DNA of 64,000 nt from an uncultured Pseudomonadota bacterium (GTDB taxonomy: Bacteria > Pseudomonadota > Gammaproteobacteria > Steroidobacterales > Steroidobacteraceae), in NCBI GenBank assembly GCA_903838705.1, contig CAILZL010000004.1, forward strand, positions 157,152-221,151. The letters run 5' to 3'. This document shows, piece after piece, positions 8,921-18,513 of this stretch. The stretch's first letter is position 1, and each line of letters opens with the position of its first letter. The position numbers and the translations under genes are program-made. Under the pieces are notes generated by a model that saw only the letters and a list, made by a program, of their open reading frames with translations, made no database searches and was not told the DNA's origin.

Positions 8921-9322
8921 ATGGCTGCACAATCGAACATGAGCATTCTGGTGGTTGATGACTTTTCGACCATGCGACGCATTATCAAAGGTCTGCTACA
9001 GGATCTTGGCTATAGCAATGTGACCGAGGCGGATGACGGACTGACCGCGTTACCATTATTGAAAGCCGGTAATTTCGACTTTCTGATTACAGACTGGAAC
9101 ATGCCCGGCATGCCCGGCGTAGAGTTGTTGCGTCAGGTTCGGGCAGATGAAAGACTCTCCAAGATGCCTGTGCTGATGCTTACCGCTGAAGCCAAGCGAG
9201 AGCAGATTATTGAAGCAGCTCAGGCGGGCGTCAGCGGCTATGTGATCAAGCCATTTACTGCAGCCGTTCTGAAGGAAAAGATCGAGAAGATCTTCGCCAC
9301 CAAGACCCAGTCAGCGGCCTAG
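8921..9322 (+). CDS. cheY: Chemotaxis response regulator CheY
   Basis: Single receiver domain that, when phosphorylated by CheA, binds FliM. From ATG 8921 it is 133 residues. The acid pair VVDD, the phospho-acceptor Asp in LITDWNMPG (with the Trp typical of CheY), the switch Thr in MLTAEA and the Lys in YVIKPFT are all present. The start was set at [10 protein letters not shown] because an AGAGAAGAGAGAA purine tract precedes it; a longer frame from 8876 begins inside the promoter leader. cheZ follows after 4 bp. Confidence 0.97.
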   Translation: MAAQSNMSILVVDDFSTMRRIIKGLLQDLGYSNVTEADDGLTALPLLKAGNFDFLITDWNMPGMPGVELLRQVRADERLSKMPVLMLTAEAKREQIIEAAQAGVSGYVIKPFTAAVLKEKIEKIFATKTQSAA

Positions 9323-9326
9323 CCTC

Positions 9327-10046
9327 ATGAATGCCGTTCAACGAGGGATGGCCTGCAACGCCGTCCTGGTGCAGGCATTGAATGATGCGCTGGAACAGAA
9401 TGACCAGGCAGCATTTACCCTGGCCCTCTATGAACTGAATGCCGCGCAGAACTCCTCTCTGATGAGTGGGGTAAGACAGGTCGCCGGTGACTTACAGGCA
9501 GCTCTTGAACAATTCCGTATTGACTCCCGGCTGCTTGATCTGGCCGAACGGGAGATACCTGATGCCCGCCACCGACTGGCTCATGTACTAAAACTGACAG
9601 ATGAGGCGGCACACCGGACAATGGATCTGATCGATCAATCCTGTCCTCTGCTTGATGCCATTACCCATAAAGCAGAAAGCTTGTTGTGCGCCGGCAATGC
9701 ATCTGGAGGGATACGCAACGAATCGGCGAATGAAATGGCATTGTTTGCAGACACCGCACTCGTCAATGCCAGATCGGTGCGCAGTATGCTCACTGATGTA
9801 TTACTGACACAGGGATATCAGGATCTGAGCGGACAAATCATCCGTAGCGTGATGAAACTGGTCGGCGAACTGGAACTGGCTCTCAACACGCTGGTCAGGA
9901 TAGGTAATCTTCAGACAACTACAGCCTGTCAGAAACCCGACATCAGTTCACACGGCTATGGCCCTGTAATCCCCGGCGTGCATCACGGTAATACCGTCGG
10001 CGACCAGCAGGATGTGGATGCCATGCTGTCCGGACTGGGTATGTAA
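9327..10046 (+). CDS. cheZ: CheY-P phosphatase CheZ
   Basis: Speeds dephosphorylation of CheY-P to end the signal. The 239-residue helical protein fits CheZ in length and shows the long hairpin helices, the catalytic segment TQGYQDLSGQII (holding the conserved Asp and Gln of the FQDLTGQ motif), a variable linker and the C-terminal CheY-tethering peptide QDVDAMLSGLGM. It lies 4 bp after cheY, so the kinase target and its phosphatase are co-made from the sigma-28 promoter. Confidence 0.95.
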   Translation: MNAVQRGMACNAVLVQALNDALEQNDQAAFTLALYELNAAQNSSLMSGVRQVAGDLQAALEQFRIDSRLLDLAEREIPDARHRLAHVLKLTDEAAHRTMDLIDQSCPLLDAITHKAESLLCAGNASGGIRNESANEMALFADTALVNARSVRSMLTDVLLTQGYQDLSGQIIRSVMKLVGELELALNTLVRIGNLQTTTACQKPDISSHGYGPVIPGVHHGNTVGDQQDVDAMLSGLGM

Positions 10047-10066
10047 CCCCACACAAAGTTGCTCGC

Positions 10067-10693
10067 TCACGCCGGCACAGGCGACGCGCGTAACATGCCT
10101 TGTTTGATAATAAAGTTGATTACGGTATCCAGGCCATTGCCTGTTTTCATATTGGTGAATACAAACGGCCTGTCACCACGCATCTTCTTTGCATCACGAT
10201 CCATCACATCCAGTGATGCACCCACATAAGGTGCCAGATCCGTCTTGTTGATGATCAGCAGATCGGATCGCATGATCCCCGGACCACCCTTGCGGGGAAT
10301 CTTGTCTCCAGCTGCCACATCAATAACATAGAGCGTCAGATCAGAGAGCTCAGGACTGAAGGTGGCAGCGAGATTGTCGCCACCGCTTTCCACAATGATC
10401 AATTCAAGGTCCGGAAATGCTTCCATAAGGTCATCAATTGCCGACAGATTCATGGAGGCATCTTCACGAATCGCGGTATGTGGACACCCTCCTGTTTCCA
10501 CCCCTCGTATGCGGTCCGGCGTTAACGCCTGACTGCGGATCAGAAATTCGGCATCCTCGCGGGTGTAAATGTCATTAGTGACCACCGCGATCCGGTAACG
10601 CTCGCGCAGTTGCTTGCACAATGCATCCACCAGCGCCGTCTTTCCTGATCCAACCGGGCCACCCACACCCACACGCAGAACACTATTACTCAT
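10067..10693 (-). CDS. ureG: Urease accessory GTPase UreG
   Basis: SIMIBI-class GTPase that drives nickel insertion into urease with UreD, UreF and UreE. From ATG 10693 it is 208 residues with a P-loop [12 protein letters not shown] near the N-terminus, the metal motif [17 protein letters not shown] (Cys-Pro-His), the ESGGDN switch and INKTDLAP for guanine recognition. A longer frame to 10732 was trimmed because GGGG sits 5 bases before 10693 and the family starts there. Last gene of the urease cluster. Confidence 0.97.
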   Translation of the reverse strand: MSNSVLRVGVGGPVGSGKTALVDALCKQLRERYRIAVVTNDIYTREDAEFLIRSQALTPDRIRGVETGGCPHTAIREDASMNLSAIDDLMEAFPDLELIIVESGGDNLAATFSPELSDLTLYVIDVAAGDKIPRKGGPGIMRSDLLIINKTDLAPYVGASLDVMDRDAKKMRGDRPFVFTNMKTGNGLDTVINFIIKQGMLRASPVPA

Positions 10694-10745
10694 AGAAACC
10701 CCACTATAAAACCGTGACAACCTGAACTGCATTACAACAGCTCAA

Positions 10746-11297
10746 TTATTGAGGAGATGCCGGATACGGCAGGCAAGAGCGACGCATGTTTATCGCCTTC
10801 ATCAGCAATTTCGCAAGCCGATACCCGGTCACATACAGGATAGCGGTACTGAGCGCGAAACCTGTCAGGTAACTGACGCCACCTGATTGATGAGGAAACT
10901 CAGTACCATACTCATAACCTAGTAACAGCCCCATACAGGTAATCAGCAGCACACTGATTGAAAGTGCAAAGCTTACTGACCCCATCATCAGCAAGGTCAG
11001 CATAATGACAGCAGCAGCGATTTTCGGTTCAACATGACCCAGCGAAACCTGTGAGTATCCAAGCCCGATACCCAGCAACATCACCAGTGCAAAGCCAGCG
11101 GGGACTGCCCAGCATTGTGCTTTACTGAATTGTGCAGCACAACAACCTGCTACAAGCATCGCAACCAGATGATCGATACCATCCAGAGGATGTAACAAGC
11201 CGCTCATCATGCCGGACGACAGATCATGTCCCGGATGCGCCATTGCCCATGCGGGGGCAAACAGACAGCTCACGGCGATACATACAGACTTTTTCAT
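10746..11297 (-). CDS. ureJ: HupE/UreJ-family nickel permease
   Basis: Membrane protein predicted to take up nickel for urease. The 183 residues begin with a signal-like segment ending AWA, followed by the family hallmark HPGHDLSSGMMSGLLHPLDGIDHL (a His-rich metal motif around residues 21-45, read here in two parts) and about six hydrophobic spans. It lies between ureF and ureG in the same direction, which supports nickel rather than cobalt as the substrate. Confidence 0.9.
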   Translation of the reverse strand: MKKSVCIAVSCLFAPAWAMAHPGHDLSSGMMSGLLHPLDGIDHLVAMLVAGCCAAQFSKAQCWAVPAGFALVMLLGIGLGYSQVSLGHVEPKIAAAVIMLTLLMMGSVSFALSISVLLITCMGLLLGYEYGTEFPHQSGGVSYLTGFALSTAILYVTGYRLAKLLMKAINMRRSCLPYPASPQ

Positions 11298-11305
11298 GAC
11301 TTCTC

Positions 11306-12007
11306 CTAGGATCTGAACAATCGGGTGTACTGGGTTTCATGCCAGGCACTGGCCATACCATGCGATGGCGAGGCCATACTTATTTCTTCATCAGCCAGCC
11401 GAGTCGCGGCCGTAACCAGTGACGGAATGCAAGGCAATAACTCATTGAGCATACGCTGCCCCGCAGATTGACCGAGTGGCAGCAACTTTAATGCTGCGAG
11501 CACCTGATTTTCACACCAGGCCCAGAGATACCCCTGGCCGGCCTGCTCTGCGCTCACCAGCCATCTTGCGGCTGCGAGTGCGAACAGGCATGCATAACTG
11601 GCTTGTTCGTGCCGACACCATGGGCCCGCATCACTCATACCCAGCGACACCAGTACTTTGGCAAGTGATCGCCCAAGATGCCGCTCTTCTGCCCGCAGCT
11701 CTTCTGTTTCACGCGAAGCCAGCAGGTAGGCACTCCAGTATCGAGCCTGATTTTCATTATCGCGACTCCATGCATCATGCATGCGGATAAGCAAAGGCAG
11801 ATCCAGCGTGGCAACCGTGTGCCGCGCGATACCAAGCACCCAGCTCTGCGTAGTGGCCTCATCGTGTACCCAGCCTGCATGCACAGCGTATTCAAGACCC
11901 TGTGAAAAGTTGTAGGCACCCACCGGCAATGCCGGACTGACCAGCTGACACAACCTTAGCAAGGCCAGTGGATCCTGCTCTGCTCTCTGTGACTCAATCA
12001 TGCGCAT
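11306..12007 (-). CDS. ureF: Urease accessory protein UreF
   Basis: Helical GTPase-regulating component of the UreDFG complex that activates urease. The 233 residues contain the family motifs [21 protein letters not shown] (about 19-39) and a C-terminal segment rich in conserved Ser/Gly positions. The start lies inside the last codons of ureE (14-bp overlap), so translation is probably coupled. Two in-frame ATGs (12007, 12001) are possible starts. Confidence 0.94.
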   Translation of the reverse strand: MRMIESQRAEQDPLALLRLCQLVSPALPVGAYNFSQGLEYAVHAGWVHDEATTQSWVLGIARHTVATLDLPLLIRMHDAWSRDNENQARYWSAYLLASRETEELRAEERHLGRSLAKVLVSLGMSDAGPWCRHEQASYACLFALAAARWLVSAEQAGQGYLWAWCENQVLAALKLLPLGQSAGQRMLNELLPCIPSLVTAATRLADEEISMASPSHGMASAWHETQYTRLFRS

Positions 12008-12488
12008 GGGGATGATTCGCCCTCAGCACAAATGAATGATGGTGTGAATTACCTGCACCCGCATGTGCATAGGCACCGGCTTCTGGCTCAAATGGCAACA
12101 ACTTACAGGTGACAGTGAAACCCAGACCACGCACCATTTCGTCGAGAACGTGATCATGCAGGTAACGTAACCAGCCATTACCAACCTGCAATGAAATATG
12201 CCGATTACCCAGGTGATAAGCTGCGCGCGCCAGTTGCCATGGATCATCTGCCTCGACCACTGATACTTGCTCTGCGGCAGCAACCACCTCTACTACCCGG
12301 TCATCATCTGCCAGAAGGCAGTCACCGCCGCGCAATAGCGTGCCGCGTTCCAGTATCAGGCCCACTTCTTCGCCGGTATCCAGCTGCGCACGCAGACGGC
12401 TTCTCTGGCGCATTTCAAATGGCAGCACCAGACGTGCCTGCACAGCCCTGTCCGTATCAATGCGTTGTGTGATATTGACCAGTTTCAT
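11994..12488 (-). CDS. ureE: Urease nickel metallochaperone UreE
   Basis: Delivers nickel to the UreDFG complex. From ATG 12488 it is 164 residues: N-terminal peptide-binding domain, C-terminal metal domain with YHLGNRH and the Ni-binding His in [12 protein letters not shown], then a modest His-rich tail (SHHH, HPHAHD) that probably stores nickel. I prefer 12488 over the longer frame from 12542 because the longer one would overlap ureC and homology begins at MKLVNITQ. It starts 4 bp after ureC. Confidence 0.94.
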   Translation of the reverse strand: MKLVNITQRIDTDRAVQARLVLPFEMRQRSRLRAQLDTGEEVGLILERGTLLRGGDCLLADDDRVVEVVAAAEQVSVVEADDPWQLARAAYHLGNRHISLQVGNGWLRYLHDHVLDEMVRGLGFTVTCKLLPFEPEAGAYAHAGAGNSHHHSFVLRANHPHAHD

Positions 12489-12492
12489 GTCA

Positions 12493-14193
12493 TCAGAATA
12501 AAAAATATTTCTGTGCAAGCGGCAGGACGGTCGCCGGTTCACAGGTCAGTAATTGCCCGTCAGCACGCACTTCATAAGTCTGCGAATCAACTTCAATGTG
12601 CGGCTGATAATTATTCAGAACCAGATCTTTCTTGCGTATGCTGCGGGTACCACGCACGGCTACCAGTTGCTTCTTCAAGCCCAATCGTTCTGCCATGCCG
12701 CTGTGCAGTCCCGCTTGTGAGACAAAACTCACTGAGGTGGCATGACGCGCTCCGCCCAGTGCACCGAACATGTGCCGGAAATGCACCGGCTGCGGCGTGG
12801 GAATCGAAGCATTGGCATCTCCCATGGGAGCCGCTGCGATCATGCCCCCTTTGATGATTAAGGCAGCCTTGGCGCCGAAGAATGCGGGCCTCCACAACAC
12901 GATATCAGCCAGCTTGCCCACTTCAATCGACCCTACTTCATGAGCCACTCCATGGGTCAATGCCGGATTGATGGTGTACTTGGCAATATAGCGACGCACA
13001 CGATAGTTATCGTTGCGGGCTGAATCCTGCGCCAAAGTACCACGCTGCACTTTCATCTTGTGCGCAGTCTGCCAAGTACGGGTAACCACCTCACCGACCC
13101 GGCCCATGGCCTGTGAATCCGAGGAAATCATGGAAAATGCACCGAGGTCATGCAGGATGTCTTCAGCGGCAATGGTCTCTCGACGGATTCGTGATTCGGC
13201 GAATGCCACATCTTCGGCAATTTCCGGATCAAGGTGATGACATACCATCAGCATATCCAGATGTTCATCAATGGTATTGATGGTATAGGGTCGCGTCGGA
13301 TTGGTAGAAGACGGCAGCACATTGGCTTCACCGCAGGCCTTGATGATGTCCGGTGCATGGCCACCGCCCGCGCCTTCAGTATGATAGGTGTGAATTGCAC
13401 GACCCTTGAATGCAGCAAATGTGTCCTCAACAAAACCCGACTCATTCAAAGTGTCGGTATGAATAGCAACCTGCACATCGTAGTCATCCGCCACACTCAG
13501 ACAGCAATCTATCGCCGCCGGCGTGGTACCCCAGTCTTCATGCAGCTTCAGCCCCATCACTCCTGCCTTGACCTGCTCCACCAGTCCCTCCGGTAAGGAG
13601 GCATTGCCTTTGCCAAGCAGACCGAAGTTCATCGGCAGATCTTCCAGTGCCTGATACATGCGTTCGATATGCCAAGGTCCCGGCGTGCAGGTAGTGGCGT
13701 TAGTACCCGTTGCCGGGCCAGTGCCACCTCCGATCATGGTGGTCACACCCGACATCAGCGCTTCGTCAACCTGCTGCGGGCAGATAAAATGTATATGTGA
13801 GTCAATTGCACCGGGTGTCGCAATCATGCCTTCACCTGCAATGATTTCAGTACCGGGGCCAATAATGATGGTGACACCGGGCTGAACATCGGGGTTGCCG
13901 GCTTTGCCGATGCCGGCAATGCGACCATGCTTCAGGCCTATATCCGCCTTGACGATACCCCAGTGATCAATGATCAGCGCATTGGTGATCACCGTATCGA
14001 CACATTCAGCTGCTGGGCGCTGACTCTGACCCATGCCGTCGCGGATGACCTTGCCGCCACCGAACTTCACTTCTTCACCATAGATAGTGAAGTCACGTTC
14101 AACTTCTACAATCAGATCGGTATCACCCAGACGTAAACGGTCACCCGTAGTGGGCCCAAACATCTCGGCATAGGCGCGTCGATCCATCTTCAT
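12493..14193 (-). CDS. ureC: Urease alpha subunit UreC
   Basis: Catalytic subunit that hydrolyses urea to ammonia and carbamate. The 566 residues are full length. Visible active-site parts: the HIHF nickel ligands, the Lys to be carbamylated in [12 protein letters not shown] (about 215), the flap with CHHLDP (catalytic His), and the Asp ligand in [12 protein letters not shown]. The stop is 4 bp before ureE; the start overlaps the ureB stop by 4 bp (ATGA). Confidence 0.98.
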   Translation of the reverse strand: MKMDRRAYAEMFGPTTGDRLRLGDTDLIVEVERDFTIYGEEVKFGGGKVIRDGMGQSQRPAAECVDTVITNALIIDHWGIVKADIGLKHGRIAGIGKAGNPDVQPGVTIIIGPGTEIIAGEGMIATPGAIDSHIHFICPQQVDEALMSGVTTMIGGGTGPATGTNATTCTPGPWHIERMYQALEDLPMNFGLLGKGNASLPEGLVEQVKAGVMGLKLHEDWGTTPAAIDCCLSVADDYDVQVAIHTDTLNESGFVEDTFAAFKGRAIHTYHTEGAGGGHAPDIIKACGEANVLPSSTNPTRPYTINTIDEHLDMLMVCHHLDPEIAEDVAFAESRIRRETIAAEDILHDLGAFSMISSDSQAMGRVGEVVTRTWQTAHKMKVQRGTLAQDSARNDNYRVRRYIAKYTINPALTHGVAHEVGSIEVGKLADIVLWRPAFFGAKAALIIKGGMIAAAPMGDANASIPTPQPVHFRHMFGALGGARHATSVSFVSQAGLHSGMAERLGLKKQLVAVRGTRSIRKKDLVLNNYQPHIEVDSQTYEVRADGQLLTCEPATVLPLAQKYFLF

Positions 14194-14495
14194 AGTGATC
14201 CCATCACCTTCTGCTGGAAACCATAAACCCTGCCTTCACCTGCATAACGCACCAGCTCTACTTCACGGGTCTGGCCGGGCTCGAATCGCACCGCAGTACC
14301 GGACGCAATATTCAGGCGAAAACCTCGAGCAACAGATCTGTCGAACTGAAGCGCCGAATTAGTCTCGAAGAAGTGATAGTGAGAACCCACCTGTACCGGT
14401 CGATCTCCGGTATTGGCCACCTGCACTCTGACTGTGGGCCTGCCCGGATTGAGTTCAATCTCACCCGATTCAGCAAACAATTCACCTGGAATCAT
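14190..14495 (-). CDS. ureB: Urease beta subunit UreB
   Basis: Structural subunit of the (UreABC)3 urease. The 101 residues start with MIPGELF and include the family motifs [12 protein letters not shown] and [18 protein letters not shown]. Length is typical for a separate bacterial beta subunit. It overlaps ureC by 4 bp and lies 23 bp after ureA. Confidence 0.98.
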   Translation of the reverse strand: MIPGELFAESGEIELNPGRPTVRVQVANTGDRPVQVGSHYHFFETNSALQFDRSVARGFRLNIASGTAVRFEPGQTREVELVRYAGEGRVYGFQQKVMGSL

Positions 14496-14518
14496 GTTGG
14501 CATCACTTCTGAATTTAT

Positions 14519-14821
14519 TTATGGAATTGGCTGATGGACAGTCACCAGCTTGGTACCGTCAGGGAATGTAGCTTCCACCTGTACTTCAGGAATCAGTTCG
14601 GCGATACCCTCCATCACCTCATCGCGCGACAGCAGAGTTGTACCGAAGTGCATCAGATCAGCCACAGTGCGTCCATCGCGAGCACCCTCCATGATGGCAG
14701 CAGAGATATAAGCAACCGCTTCCGGATAATTCAGTTTCAAGCCACGCGCCTTGCGCCGCTCTGCAAGCAATGCAGCCGTAAACAGCAATAGTTTGTCTTT
14801 TTCTCTAGGAGTCAATTCCAT
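14519..14821 (-). CDS. ureA: Urease gamma subunit UreA
   Basis: Smallest structural subunit of urease. The 100 residues start [20 protein letters not shown] and carry [21 protein letters not shown] and the C-terminal [20 protein letters not shown]. Full length and unfused, as in most proteobacteria. It follows ureD by 24 bp. Confidence 0.98.
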   Translation of the reverse strand: MELTPREKDKLLLFTAALLAERRKARGLKLNYPEAVAYISAAIMEGARDGRTVADLMHFGTTLLSRDEVMEGIAELIPEVQVEATFPDGTKLVTVHQPIP

Positions 14822-14845
14822 CGTTCATGCCTTGTAGTACTCACA

Positions 14846-15709
14846 TCAGGTAACCCATATCCGCGGAGGAACTGCAGGTCTGTCCAGCAAACGGGGGCGT
14901 AGACAGGCCCAGACCTGCTGCAGCATCGCCTTCAGCTCTGCACCATCTGTGCACAGACATCTACACAGCAATGCGCCATCCACCAGAGTGCAACTGAATG
15001 CTTGCACATCCAGTGCCAGATCGCGCACCGCACTGACATCTGCTGTTGTAGCCGGGTATGCAACCAGACTGCCCAGCGCGCTACGACCATTCAGCCCCCA
15101 TTTGGCCTGCTGCATTTCGTGCCCACCCTGAATGCGCAGATGATCAAGTAACAAAGGCTTGCCAGCGAGCCACACCTCCAGTGCCTGATGCAGATCGCCT
15201 TCATCGAAGGTTTCCCGGCTTGCGCGCCGGCCGTAACAGGCCATCTCCCAGCCGATAAATCGCGATGATTTGTCCAGATCTATCCTGGTACGCATGCGCA
15301 CAGCCGTGCCATTAAAGAAAATGGATTCCTGAGGCAGCCACTCCAGTGTTGCCTCATTGAGCTGCAAATGCTGCTCTATCACCGCCTGCCGTCCATGCGC
15401 TGCCCGGTAAAATTTGGTGGCTGCGGGTGTAGTGATTACCGCATGTGTGCCGCTCGCAAGTGAAGCATTCAACTCTATGTGATCACCTGCAACCACCCCG
15501 CCCGGCGGGTGAATAAGGTAAACATGGCAGGGCGCCCCTTCCGGATAGAAGGGTCGCTGCACCAGTAAAGGGCCTGCGTGCTGACGGTGACTTAATACAG
15601 TGCAGTGCTCGCGCGCAGTGAATCCCAACTGCAACCTGGCATACCAACCCTGTGGAATAGTCATGGGCGACGTTGAGCCCGTCGATTGCAGTGTGGAATC
15701 CGCGATCAT
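14846..15709 (-). CDS. ureD: Urease accessory protein UreD
   Basis: Scaffold protein that binds apo-urease and provides a nickel/carbonate path with UreF and UreG. The 287 residues show the family motifs YPEGAPCHVYLIHPPGGVVAGD and TTPAATKFYRA, in separate segments. First gene of the urease set. Neither candidate start (ATG 15709 or the in-frame ATG 15664) has a strong ribosome site, so the true N-terminus could be 15 residues shorter. Confidence 0.94.
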   Translation of the reverse strand: MIADSTLQSTGSTSPMTIPQGWYARLQLGFTAREHCTVLSHRQHAGPLLVQRPFYPEGAPCHVYLIHPPGGVVAGDHIELNASLASGTHAVITTPAATKFYRAAHGRQAVIEQHLQLNEATLEWLPQESIFFNGTAVRMRTRIDLDKSSRFIGWEMACYGRRASRETFDEGDLHQALEVWLAGKPLLLDHLRIQGGHEMQQAKWGLNGRSALGSLVAYPATTADVSAVRDLALDVQAFSCTLVDGALLCRCLCTDGAELKAMLQQVWACLRPRLLDRPAVPPRIWVT

Positions 15710-15808
15710 GCTGCGATGTAAGAGGATTATTGTTGCTGTGCGTGTGAAGTATTTACAGGCATGACCGGACTTCTAATCGTCGTCGCGCGGCATGCCCTGC
15801 ACTCTCCT

Positions 15809-15824
15809 TGCAAGTAGCGAGCCC
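15809..15824 (-). promoter_or_regulatory. Possible sigma-54 promoter before ureD
   Basis: On the minus strand GGGCTCGCTACTTGCA: the GG and GC are ten bases apart and the -12 half TTGCA is perfect, but the -24 half is only partly conserved (GGGCTC for TGGCAC). It lies in the 129-bp gap between urtE and ureD, about 100 bp before ureD. A separate nitrogen-controlled start for urease is plausible; readthrough from the urt genes is also possible. Confidence 0.4.
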
Positions 15825-15838
15825 GTTTACCCGCCTGA

Positions 15839-16534
15839 TCAGACAGTCAGGTGCTGTCGTACCAGCTCGTCACTCAGCTCACTGATCTGTCCCCCAACCA
15901 CCATGCGTCCCTTATCAAGGATGCGAAATTCACTGGCCACTCGACGGGCAAAGGGCAGTTTCTGCTCCACCAGCAGGACAGTCAGGCCGATTTCACGGTT
16001 GAGCTTCTGAATCAGCTCACCTATTTCATGCACGATGTTCGGCTGAATACCTTCTGTAGGCTCATCAAGAATCAGGAAACGCGGCTCGATGACCAACGCA
16101 CGCCCGATGGCCAGTTGCTGCTGCTGACCACCCGAAAGGTCACCACCACGCCGACCCAGCATCTGCTTCAGTACCGGAAACATTTCAAATATATGGTCAG
16201 GAATGGATCTACGTCTGTCCTGCCGCACCGGTAACCCGATACGCAGATTCTCCTCAACAGTCAGCTGCGAAAATATCTCACGCCCCTGCGGCACATAGCC
16301 AATACCGAGTGAAGCACGACGTTCAGCAGAGACATCACGCAACTCTTTATCTTCAAACTCAATCTGGCCGGATTGAGTTGTGAGCAAACCCATGATGCAT
16401 CTGAGCAGGGTCGTCTTGCCCATTCCGTTGCGTCCCATCAGGCAGGTGATAGAACCTTTCGGTACCGTCATCTGCACGTCCCATAAGGTGTGACTACCGC
16501 CATAGAATTGATTCAGGCCGTTAATGTTCAGCAT
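15839..16534 (-). CDS. urtE: Urea ABC transporter ATPase UrtE
   Basis: LivF-type ATPase of the high-affinity urea importer. The 231 residues have Walker A GRNGMGKTTLL, signature LSGGQQQQLAIGRAL and Walker B LILDEPTEG with the TEGIQPNIV text typical of UrtE. It follows urtD by 3 bp and is the last gene of the urt set. Confidence 0.95.
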   Translation of the reverse strand: MLNINGLNQFYGGSHTLWDVQMTVPKGSITCLMGRNGMGKTTLLRCIMGLLTTQSGQIEFEDKELRDVSAERRASLGIGYVPQGREIFSQLTVEENLRIGLPVRQDRRRSIPDHIFEMFPVLKQMLGRRGGDLSGGQQQQLAIGRALVIEPRFLILDEPTEGIQPNIVHEIGELIQKLNREIGLTVLLVEQKLPFARRVASEFRILDKGRMVVGGQISELSDELVRQHLTV

Positions 16535-16537
16535 GCA

Positions 16538-17362
16538 TTACTCGCCAAGATAGACTTCTTTGACCTTGGGGTTGCTCTGCACCTGATCCATGCTGCCTTC
16601 AGCCAGCACACTACCTTCATGCAGAACGGTTACAGTCCTTGCGATAGAACGCACGAACACCATATCGTGCTCAACCACCACCACCGAGTGCTTGCCAGCC
16701 AGTGAAGTCAGCAACTCGGCTGTGCGTTCCGTTTCCTGTGGTGTCATGCCGGCCACCGGCTCATCGACAAGCAGCAGTTGTGGGTCCTGCATCAGCAACA
16801 TGCCTATTTCCAGCCATTGCTTCTGTCCATGCGACAATGCCCCTGCGCGTCGATGTACCTGTTCCTGCAGACCAATGGTTTCAAGCACACTGTCGATGTT
16901 TTCCCGTTGCTGCTTGCTGAGTCTGGCATGCAGATTCGGCCATACCGTCTTGTGACCGGAAATGGACAACTCCAGATTCTCGTAAACGCTATGCTGTTCG
17001 AACACAGTAGGCTTCTGGAACTTCCGGCCGATTCCGGCCTGGGCAATTTCCGGTTCGGTGAGCTCCAGCAGATTCAGTGTCTGTCCGAACCACGCGGAGC
17101 CACTGTCGGGACGGGTTTTACCTGTAATCACATCCATCATTGTGGTCTTGCCGGCACCATTGGGACCGATGATGCAACGCAACTCCCCGACATTGATATA
17201 AAGCGTCAGGGCATTCAGAGCCTTGAAACCATCGAAGCTGACCGTAATGTCTTCCAGATACAGAATAGTCTGGTGTGAAATATCCGCACCCGGTGCACGG
17301 CTGCGTTTGTCAGGACCTATCCAGCGCTGATATTGCTGTTTGAAAAGCGCACTTGCATTCAT
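16538..17362 (-). CDS. urtD: Urea ABC transporter ATPase UrtD
   Basis: LivG-type ATPase partner of UrtE. The 274 residues show Walker A GPNGAGKTTMMDV, the UrtD-typical ITGKTRPDSG, signature LSHGQKQWLEIGMLL and Walker B LLLVDEPVAGMTPQE. An N-terminal stretch of about 25 residues precedes the domain. ATG 17362 overlaps the urtC stop by 4 bp (ATGA). Confidence 0.95.
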   Translation of the reverse strand: MNASALFKQQYQRWIGPDKRSRAPGADISHQTILYLEDITVSFDGFKALNALTLYINVGELRCIIGPNGAGKTTMMDVITGKTRPDSGSAWFGQTLNLLELTEPEIAQAGIGRKFQKPTVFEQHSVYENLELSISGHKTVWPNLHARLSKQQRENIDSVLETIGLQEQVHRRAGALSHGQKQWLEIGMLLMQDPQLLLVDEPVAGMTPQETERTAELLTSLAGKHSVVVVEHDMVFVRSIARTVTVLHEGSVLAEGSMDQVQSNPKVKEVYLGE

Positions 17363-18513
17363 ACGGCATCCTTCACTTTGCTACGCAACCCCACCAGACC
17401 TTTCGGCAGAAAGAGTGTTGCCAGTACAAACAGAGCGCCGAGGGCATACAACCAGAATTCAGGCAAGGCCGCCGTAAAATAAGTCTTGGCATAGTTGACC
17501 AGCACGGCACCAGCCACAGCGCCGTAGAGTGTGCCACGTCCACCTACGGCCACCCAGATCACCACTTCAATTGAATTGATCGGTGCGAATTCACTCGGGT
17601 TGATGATGCCAACCTGCGGGACATACAAGGCACCGGCAATACCGGCAAGCACTGCCGAGAAGGTGAAGATCCATACTTTGTAGGATTCAACGCGATAGCC
17701 TATGAAACGCGTGCGGCTTTCAGCATCGCGGATGGCCGCAACAACCCGGCCGGCACGCGAGGCGACAATGTAACGACATGCCATATAAGCCAGCGCCAGT
17801 ACAATCACAGTACATATAAACAGTCCGATACGGGTACCGGGATTGTTCAGCGCAAAACCCAGCAGGTCTTTGAAATCAGTAAACCCGTTGTTACCGCCAA
17901 AGCCCATGTCATTACGGAAGAATGCCAGCATTAATGCATAGGTCAGCGCCTGAGTAATGATCGACAGGTACACGCCGGTCACCCGCGACCGGAAAGCCAG
18001 CCAGCCAAATGCATATGCCAACAGTCCGGGTGCCAGCAGCACCATGATCATGGCAAACCAGAACATGTCGAAGCCATGCCAGAACCAGGGCAATTCCTTG
18101 TAGTTCAGGAACACCATGAAATCCGGCAACACCGGATCACCGTACACACCACGCGTACCGATCTGCCGCATCAGATACATGCCCATGGCGTAGCCACCCA
18201 GCGAGAAGAAGGCAGCATGTCCCAGACTTAAAATGCCGCAGTAGCCCCACACCAGATCGACTGCGATCGCCAGCAGCCCATAGCAGAGATATTTGCCGAG
18301 CAATGTCACGGTATAACCTGACAGGTGCATGGCCGAATTTTCCGGAACGAACAGATGCAGCACCGGTACGGCAACACCGAGTAACAGCAAGATACCCAGC
18401 AGAATCTGACCGCCGCGATCACCACGCATCGCCTGCCATAAACGGCCAGCGGTACTCTCTTCATTCAATACCATGCCAGCCGGAGGATTACCTGTGAGAG
18501 ATGTCATGTTCAA
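17359..18513 (-). CDS. urtC: Urea ABC transporter permease UrtC
   Basis: LivM-type inner-membrane permease. The 384 residues carry about ten hydrophobic spans and the family motifs CGILSLGHAAFFSLGGYAMG and AIRDAESRTRFIGY. It overlaps urtB and urtD by 4 bp on either side, so the transporter genes are tightly coupled. Confidence 0.96.
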   Translation of the reverse strand: MNMTSLTGNPPAGMVLNEESTAGRLWQAMRGDRGGQILLGILLLLGVAVPVLHLFVPENSAMHLSGYTVTLLGKYLCYGLLAIAVDLVWGYCGILSLGHAAFFSLGGYAMGMYLMRQIGTRGVYGDPVLPDFMVFLNYKELPWFWHGFDMFWFAMIMVLLAPGLLAYAFGWLAFRSRVTGVYLSIITQALTYALMLAFFRNDMGFGGNNGFTDFKDLLGFALNNPGTRIGLFICTVIVLALAYMACRYIVASRAGRVVAAIRDAESRTRFIGYRVESYKVWIFTFSAVLAGIAGALYVPQVGIINPSEFAPINSIEVVIWVAVGGRGTLYGAVAGAVLVNYAKTYFTAALPEFWLYALGALFVLATLFLPKGLVGLRSKVKDAV